From positions 1 to 11,556 of the forward strand of contig CAMHDB010000028.1 in NCBI GenBank assembly GCA_946183715.1: DNA of 11,556 nt, read 5' to 3'. The stretch is from an uncultured Oscillibacter sp. Its GTDB lineage: Bacteria > Bacillota > Clostridia > Oscillospirales > Oscillospiraceae. The stretch's first letter is position 1; each line of letters starts with the position of its first letter. This document shows positions 6,332 to 11,556 of the stretch, piece by piece. The notes under the pieces were generated by a model that saw nothing but the letters and a program-made list of their open reading frames with translations, did no database searches and was not told the origin of the DNA. Position numbers and translations under genes: made by a program.

Positions 6332-8838
6332 ATACGAGAGTAAACCGCCGCCCCCGGCATCTTATCCTGATTGCGCGGAATAAGACAGGCCTGAAAAACC
6401 TGTACCAAATGATTTCGGATTCCAACTTGAAGCACTTCCGGAAAATGCCCACGATTCCGAAAACGGAACTCATGGCGCACCGGGAAGGAATCCTCGTCGG
6501 CTCGGCCTGCGAGGCCGGGGAACTGTTCCGGGCCGTCGTGGAGCACAAGGACTGGGACGAATTGAAACGAATCGCGTCCTTCTACGACTACCTCGAAATC
6601 CAGCCGCTTTGCAACAACGCGTTTCTCGTCCGCAACGGCGACGCCCGCTCGGAGGAGGATTTGCGCGAGTTCAACCGGACCATCGTCCGCCTCGGCGACG
6701 AACTCGGGAAACCCGTCTGCGCGACGGGTGACGTACACTTTCAGGAGCCGGAGGAGGAAATTTACCGTCATATTCTGCTGGCGTCGAAGAAGTTCGCCGA
6801 CGCCAACGAACCGTTGCCGATTTACTTCAAGACGACCGACGAAATGCTCGAAGAGTTCCAGTACCTGGGCGCGGAGAAGGCTTACGAAGTCGTGGTAAGA
6901 AATACGCGCCTGATTGCGAATCAGGTCGAAACGTTTGAGCTGTTGCCGTCGGAGCTGTTCCCGCCGCGCCTCGAAAACTCGGAAGAGGAACTCAACACGC
7001 TGGTCTGGGAGAAAGTCCACCGCCTCTACGGCGACGACCCGCCGCCGCTGATTACCGAACGCCTGAAAGTCGAACTCGGCGGCATTCTGGGCAAGTACGA
7101 CGTGGTTTACATGTCGGCGCAGAAACTGGTACAGCGTTCCCTCGAAAACGGCTATTTAGTCGGCTCGCGGGGAAGCGTGGGTTCATCACTGGTGGCGTAT
7201 ATGTCGGGGATTACGGAAGTAAACTCCCTGCCGCCGCATTACCGCTGCCCGCAGTGCAAGGGAAGCGAATTTGTCACGGATGGTTCCTACGGTTGCGGCG
7301 CGGACATGCCCGACAAACTCTGCCCCGTCTGCGGGATTCCGTATGTCAAGGACGGTTTCGACATCCCCTTTGAGACGTTCCTAGGTTACGGCGGCGGGAA
7401 AGTCCCCGACATTGACCTCAACTTTTCCGGGGAATATCAGGCCCGCGCGCACCGTCACGCTATCGAAATGTTCGGCGAAAAGCAGGTGTTCCGTGCCGGG
7501 ACTATCGGCACACTCGCGGACAAGACCGCGTTCGGGTTCGTGCTAAAGTATCTGGAAGAGAACGGGCTGGAGGCCTGCAACGCCGAAAAGAAACGTCTGG
7601 CGCTGGGCTGTGTGGGGGCGCGGCGCACCACCGGACAGCACCCCGGCGGACTGGTCGTCGTCCCGGACGACAAGGAAATCGAGGACTTCTGCCCGGTACA
7701 GCGCCCCGCCGACGCCGAAAACTCCGATATCATCACGACCCATTTTGAATACCACTGCATGGAGGCCAATATCTTAAAGCTGGACATGCTCGGCCACGAC
7801 GACCCGACGATGGTACGCATGATGCAGGACTTGACCGGGCAGAACCCGCAGGAAATCCCGCTGGACGACCCCGACACGATGTCGATTTTCACCAGCAGTC
7901 GGGTTTTGGGCTACGAGAACGACGAGATTCTCGGCCCTACCGGGGCCGTGGCGATTCCGGAGTTTAATACACGCTTTACCAGACAAATGCTCGTCGACAC
8001 CCAGCCGAAAGACTTCAATACTCTGGTACGGCTGTCGGGCTTCTCGCACGGTACCGACGTTTGGCTGGGCAACGCGCGGGAGCTGATAGTCAGCGGCACG
8101 GCCAGCGTACTGGAAACGGTGGGCTGTCGCGACGACATTATGCTGTACCTGATTTCCAAGGGCCTCGACCCGAAGATGTCGTTCAAGATAATGGAGAAGG
8201 TGCGCAAGGGGAAAGTCAAAAAAGGCGGGTTCGACGAGGGCTGGGAGGAGGCCATGCGGGAGCACCAAGTACCCGAATGGTACATCGAATCCCTTGCCAA
8301 AATCGGCTACCTGTTCCCGAAGGCCCACGCCGTGGCGTATGTTATGATGGCCTTCCGAATTGCGTGGTACAAAGTACACGAGCCGCTGGCGTTCTACGCG
8401 ACGTTCTTCACCGTCCGGGCGAAGGCGTTCGACGCCGAATACTGCTGCGCGGGCATGGACGCCGTCAAGCGCAAAATCCGCGAAATCGAGAACAAGAAGG
8501 ACGCGACCGCCGTCGAACAGAATCTGCTCACGACGCTGGAAGTCTGCTACGAGTTCTACTTGCGCGGCTACCATTTCGACACCATCGACATTTACCGCTC
8601 CGACGCCACGAAATTCCTGATTACGGACAACGGCCTTTTGCCGCCGTTCGTGTCCGTACACGGCCTCGGGGAGGCGGCGGCGCAGGACACCGTGGAGAAA
8701 CGCGCCGGAAAGAAATTTGTTTCCGTAGAGGAATTTTCCCTCTGCTGTACGAAGCTGTCCAAGACGCACATTGAGCAGTTGAAAGGGCTGGGCGCGTTCG
8801 CCGGCATGGCGGACACCAGTCAGATGACGCTTTTCTAA
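6310..8838 (+). CDS. polC: DNA polymerase III PolC, C-terminal polymerase part (frameshifted)
   Basis: This ORF carries the rest of PolC in the shifted frame: 842 codons from ATG 6310, but homology starts further upstream at about 6277. It begins with the second half of the PHP domain (LILIARNKTGLKNLYQMIS, ILVGSACEAGE, ATGDVHF). Then comes the polymerase core: SRGSVGSSLVAYMSGITEVN; a zinc-type cysteine set CPQC (313, 316) and CPVC (338, 341); the catalytic PDIDLNFSGEY (Asp367, Asp369); RTTGQHPGG; and PKAHAVAYVMM. A helix-hairpin-helix-like region follows. The last five residues, QMTLF (838-842), form a classic sliding-clamp binding motif. The ATG has only a weak AGGA 13 bases upstream and overlaps the preceding ORF by 22 bases. 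Independent translation is therefore doubtful, and the two ORFs are read here as one broken gene. Confidence 0.93.
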   Translation: MEKLRPLNTRVNRRPRHLILIARNKTGLKNLYQMISDSNLKHFRKMPTIPKTELMAHREGILVGSACEAGELFRAVVEHKDWDELKRIASFYDYLEIQPLCNNAFLVRNGDARSEEDLREFNRTIVRLGDELGKPVCATGDVHFQEPEEEIYRHILLASKKFADANEPLPIYFKTTDEMLEEFQYLGAEKAYEVVVRNTRLIANQVETFELLPSELFPPRLENSEEELNTLVWEKVHRLYGDDPPPLITERLKVELGGILGKYDVVYMSAQKLVQRSLENGYLVGSRGSVGSSLVAYMSGITEVNSLPPHYRCPQCKGSEFVTDGSYGCGADMPDKLCPVCGIPYVKDGFDIPFETFLGYGGGKVPDIDLNFSGEYQARAHRHAIEMFGEKQVFRAGTIGTLADKTAFGFVLKYLEENGLEACNAEKKRLALGCVGARRTTGQHPGGLVVVPDDKEIEDFCPVQRPADAENSDIITTHFEYHCMEANILKLDMLGHDDPTMVRMMQDLTGQNPQEIPLDDPDTMSIFTSSRVLGYENDEILGPTGAVAIPEFNTRFTRQMLVDTQPKDFNTLVRLSGFSHGTDVWLGNARELIVSGTASVLETVGCRDDIMLYLISKGLDPKMSFKIMEKVRKGKVKKGGFDEGWEEAMREHQVPEWYIESLAKIGYLFPKAHAVAYVMMAFRIAWYKVHEPLAFYATFFTVRAKAFDAEYCCAGMDAVKRKIREIENKKDATAVEQNLLTTLEVCYEFYLRGYHFDTIDIYRSDATKFLITDNGLLPPFVSVHGLGEAAAQDTVEKRAGKKFVSVEEFSLCCTKLSKTHIEQLKGLGAFAGMADTSQMTLF

Positions 8839-8844
8839 AGGAGG
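8837..8844 (+). promoter_or_regulatory. Ribosome binding site of the secreted amidase-like gene
   Basis: AAAGGAGG overlaps the polC stop codon and lies seven bases before ATG 8852. It supports this start and tight coupling to polC. Confidence 0.65.
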
Positions 8845-8851
8845 CGATTTC

Positions 8852-11488
8852 ATGAAAAAGTATATCCCGCTGTTATGCCTGACCGTGCTGTTTTGTACGA
8901 CGCTGGCGGCGGCGGACTTCCAGACCACCCCGCTGAACTGTCACGAGATGTCGGAACTGACGTTCGGCGGGCGCGAAAGCGCGGAGTTGCTGTCGGGCGC
9001 GGGCGGCCCGGGGGAAGCGGCCCTCGCCGACTATTTCTCCGCGCGGGAGGCGGCGTACCGCGGCGACGCGCGGCTGTTTTCCGGCGACGACTGGAACGCA
9101 AGTAGCGCCGTCGCGGAGGAAAACGAACTGCGCGCCGAGAGCGTCCGCGACATGGAAACCCGTCTGGGCCTGACCGTACTCGACGCCGATGTCACGGCGC
9201 GTATCGAGCGGGAGCGCACCGTACAGAACCCCGACGGCACATGGACTATGTACGTCTACGAGTGGACTTTCTTCGACTACGACGACCTCGCCGACGGCGT
9301 CGGCGGGCTGGACGTGTCGGGCTTCGGGACGTGGCACATTTTCACGGTCGATATCGGCGCGGACGGGGCCTGTGAAGTCCTGTCGGACGAGTACGACGAA
9401 TCGGACATTCTGGGCGTAAACACCCTCTCCGACGCGCACACGCGGGAACTGCTCGCGCGCGCCGTTCCGGAGCCGGAGTACGAGAGCGAACCCGACGCCG
9501 CGTCCCTGCTGGCGTTCAGCTACTACCCCGACTACGACGTGGAAAAGGCCGTCGCCTACTCCGAGGAGCACTGGAACAACTACAACCCCGCCTACGCCAA
9601 CTTCAACCCCTACGGCGGCGACTGCGCCAACTTCACCTCGCAGAGTATCTACGCCGGGGGCATGCCGCAGGTCGTCACAAAGGCCTACGCCAACGACGGA
9701 TGGTTTTATATAAACTCCACGAACCGCAGCGCGACGTGGACGGGCGCGACGAATCTGCACCACTGGATGAGGGACAACCGGGGGCGTTGCGTCACCGCTT
9801 CCGCGACTACGGTCTACACGGGCAGTCCGGTCTTCTACAGCAAGACCACCTACTCCGGCGACAGTAAGCAGGAGAACATTTCTTTCGCCCACGCCGTCCT
9901 GTGCGTCGGCACGAACACCGCCGGAAGCCCTATTATCAACTCCCACAACACTGACCGCTACCATGTCATGTGGAACTACTACACGGGCTCCAAAACCATC
10001 GACACCGTACAGCTTACCAGTAAGTCTTTCGGCTCTTTCAGCGGCTACGTGCGCCTCAACGAGGATTTCCACGCCTACATTATCAACCCGTCCCTGAGCC
10101 GCTACGTCACCAACGACGGCGGCGGGAGCGTCACGTCCCGCGCGGGAACGGAGGAATCCGGACAGGTCTGGCGCTTTATCCGGCAGTCCGACAGCTCCTA
10201 TGAGATAGTGTCGGTTCTGCGCGGCGAGACCATCCGCAACCCCGCTTTGGCCGCCGAGGACAGCGGCTGGGCCTCCCGTACCCCGGTCCGCATTGAACCC
10301 TACGACGCCTCCCCGGGACAGCAGTGGTACATCTACCAGACGACCGGCGACTACGACTGGGGGCCGAGGGCGTACCAGTTCCGCCCGAAGTGCTCCGACC
10401 GCGTCATGGACATCGTCGAAGGCAGTGACGCCGAGGGTACCGGACTGTGGATTTTCTCCCGGAACGGCACGGAGGCGCAGTTGTTCCAACTCTACGAAAC
10501 CGAGTGGATTACGATTGACACCCCGGTTTTATCGGCTGTGCTGGAAGGCGGCGAGGGGGCCAACGTCCGCTTTTCGTGGGAAAGTCTGGAGGGGGCCGCA
10601 AGCTACGTTCTCCGCGTCACGCAGGGCGAGACGGAGTTCCCCGCCGTCACCGTCCGGCGGAATACGTCCCACGGCATGCGTCTGGAACCCGGGACGTATG
10701 AGGCCACCTTGGAGGCCGTCAGCGCCAACGAGAAAACGTCCAGCATGAGCGAGCCTATCACGTTCACGGTCTACACCTCCTACACGATTCATTTCGACGC
10801 CAACGGCGGCGCGGAGCCTCCCGAAGACCAGATGAAAATCGAGGGCCTCGACACCACGCTGACCGGGACGGTGCCCGTCTATCCGGGCTACGTCTTCTCC
10901 TCGTGGAATACCGAGGCGAACGGCACCGGGGACTCCTACGAGGCCGGGGACGTTTACGACAGAGACGAGAATATTACCCTCTACGCGCGCTGGGAACTTG
11001 CCACGTATACCGTTACGCTGAATCCCAACCACGGCGAGTTGTTGGAGGAATCCGCCACCGTGACTTACAGCGAACCCTATGGAATCCTGCCCACGCCGAC
11101 CCGGGAGCAATACGAGTTCGCCGGGTGGTATACCGAACTCGACGGCGGCGAGAGGATTACCGAACAGAGTACCGTCACGCTCACGGACGACCATACCCTC
11201 TACGCCCACTGGGATTCCACGGTAGCCTACATTTCCTCTTTCGTCACGCGCATGGGTTCCTACCACGTTGTACACACGACCGCGTACCGCATTACGAACG
11301 GCGTCCTGCTCGTCTGCGGCTACCTCAACGGGCAAATGGTCGACGTGGCGTCCGGGGAGCCGGGGAATAGCGACGGCGTGACCCTCGACGGCGATTTCGA
11401 TACCATCCGCGTGTTCGCCGTCGACGCCGACACGCACAAACCCCTCTGCCCCCGTAACACCATTCTGGAGAGAGACTTCCGCGGATGA
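8852..11488 (+). CDS. Secreted multidomain protein: amidase-like domain, ricin-type lectin, InlB B-repeats
   Basis: This is an 878-residue exported protein. Residues 1-21 are a signal peptide (MKKYIPLLCLTVLFCTTLAAA). Residues 22-215 form an acidic N-terminal domain without a recognised fold. Residues about 220-405 resemble the putative amidase domain (Pfam Amidase_6 type). It has YGGDCANFTSQSIYAGG with nucleophile candidate Cys258, then FAHAVLCVG (His347) and SHNTDR (His365, Asn366). These suggest a cysteine hydrolase acting on peptidoglycan or peptides outside the cell. Residues about 405-555 look like a ricin-type beta-trefoil (GQVWRFI, QQWYIY, AQLFQLYE), and about 560-640 like a fibronectin-III fold. 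Two InlB B-type repeats follow: 644-715 (FDANGG through YARWE) and 719-788 (LNPNHGE through YAHWD). The last 90 residues are a beta-rich tail (IRVFAVDADTHKPLCP). No LPXTG sorting motif is seen. It follows polC by 13 bases and overlaps the next gene by four. The domain calls are from memory of patterns and the substrate is unknown. Confidence 0.8.
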   Translation: MKKYIPLLCLTVLFCTTLAAADFQTTPLNCHEMSELTFGGRESAELLSGAGGPGEAALADYFSAREAAYRGDARLFSGDDWNASSAVAEENELRAESVRDMETRLGLTVLDADVTARIERERTVQNPDGTWTMYVYEWTFFDYDDLADGVGGLDVSGFGTWHIFTVDIGADGACEVLSDEYDESDILGVNTLSDAHTRELLARAVPEPEYESEPDAASLLAFSYYPDYDVEKAVAYSEEHWNNYNPAYANFNPYGGDCANFTSQSIYAGGMPQVVTKAYANDGWFYINSTNRSATWTGATNLHHWMRDNRGRCVTASATTVYTGSPVFYSKTTYSGDSKQENISFAHAVLCVGTNTAGSPIINSHNTDRYHVMWNYYTGSKTIDTVQLTSKSFGSFSGYVRLNEDFHAYIINPSLSRYVTNDGGGSVTSRAGTEESGQVWRFIRQSDSSYEIVSVLRGETIRNPALAAEDSGWASRTPVRIEPYDASPGQQWYIYQTTGDYDWGPRAYQFRPKCSDRVMDIVEGSDAEGTGLWIFSRNGTEAQLFQLYETEWITIDTPVLSAVLEGGEGANVRFSWESLEGAASYVLRVTQGETEFPAVTVRRNTSHGMRLEPGTYEATLEAVSANEKTSSMSEPITFTVYTSYTIHFDANGGAEPPEDQMKIEGLDTTLTGTVPVYPGYVFSSWNTEANGTGDSYEAGDVYDRDENITLYARWELATYTVTLNPNHGELLEESATVTYSEPYGILPTPTREQYEFAGWYTELDGGERITEQSTVTLTDDHTLYAHWDSTVAYISSFVTRMGSYHVVHTTAYRITNGVLLVCGYLNGQMVDVASGEPGNSDGVTLDGDFDTIRVFAVDADTHKPLCPRNTILERDFRG

Positions 11489-11556
11489 GGCGGCTTGTCT
11501 GCGTACTGTGTACGTGTCTGGCCTTGTCGGGCTGTTCGCTGTTGGAGCGGCAGTAC
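11485..11556 (+). CDS. Lipoprotein, N-terminal fragment (3' end outside window)
   Basis: The ATG overlaps the preceding TGA (ATGA at 11485-11488), and the frame stays open for all 24 codons to the window edge. The peptide begins MRRLVCVLCTCLALSGCS: two Arg, a short hydrophobic core and the lipobox LSGC with the modified Cys at residue 17. It should therefore be a lipid-anchored extracytoplasmic protein. No strong ribosome binding site precedes it, only GGAGAG about 13 bases upstream, so translation is probably coupled to the secreted amidase-like protein. Two envelope proteins in direct coupling suggest a shared role, but what is visible is too short to name a family. Confidence 0.75.
   Translation, partial: MRRLVCVLCTCLALSGCSLLERQY

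Noticed and set aside
7774..8928. A 384-codon minus-strand ORF opposite the end of polC
   Set aside because: It is antisense to strongly conserved PolC sequence, has no recognisable motif, and crosses the polC/amidase boundary.
8873..10489. A 538-codon minus-strand ORF opposite the secreted protein gene
   Set aside because: It lies wholly antisense to a gene with a signal peptide, ribosome binding site and recognisable domains. Its protein is low-complexity Val/Gly/Arg-rich, as expected from the complement of GC-rich third positions.

Overview
The window is one dense, single-strand (+) gene run of roughly 60% GC with almost no intergenic DNA. The core order dxr - rseP - ispG - polC is the conserved Firmicutes arrangement. 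PolC itself (a DNA polymerase III alpha with an internal proofreading exonuclease) is a Firmicutes-type replicase. The high GC, the inserted accessory genes and the secreted amidase/lectin/InlB-repeat protein suggest a high-GC gut-type Clostridia such as Oscillospirales; that placement is inference, not something I could test.

Layout: a 5'-truncated TraX-like membrane protein (1-771); dxr (799-1929), second step of the MEP isoprenoid pathway; rseP-type site-2 protease (1944-3020); a RimJ/RimL-type GNAT acetyltransferase (3031-3552) inserted into the usual rseP-ispG junction; a 108-base gap filled by degenerate tandem copies of the GNAT-end/ispG-start junction, which create a 33-codon ORF; ispG (3661-4698), penultimate MEP step; polC (4721-8838), broken by a -1 frameshift near 6277-6292 into two overlapping ORFs; a large secreted multidomain protein with a cysteine amidase-like domain (8852-11488); and the first 24 codons of a lipoprotein that overlaps it by ATGA (11485-11556).

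No terminator, tRNA, rRNA, CRISPR array, insertion sequence or promoter was found. Gaps are 10 to 27 bases except for the repeat region, so the genes are probably co-transcribed and partly translationally coupled. The two MEP enzymes supply isoprenoid precursors and RseP works in the membrane. PolC is the replicative polymerase. The downstream pair is exported.

This is mostly a housekeeping locus, and I see no new multi-gene system. The most interesting signals are: (1) complete absence of the tetranucleotide GATC from 11.5 kb, with isoleucine codons adjusted to avoid it; (2) the triplicated GNAT/ispG junction; (3) the polC frameshift, best explained by loss of one G from a G-run; and (4) a Cys in place of the usual substrate-phosphate-binding Ser in DXR.
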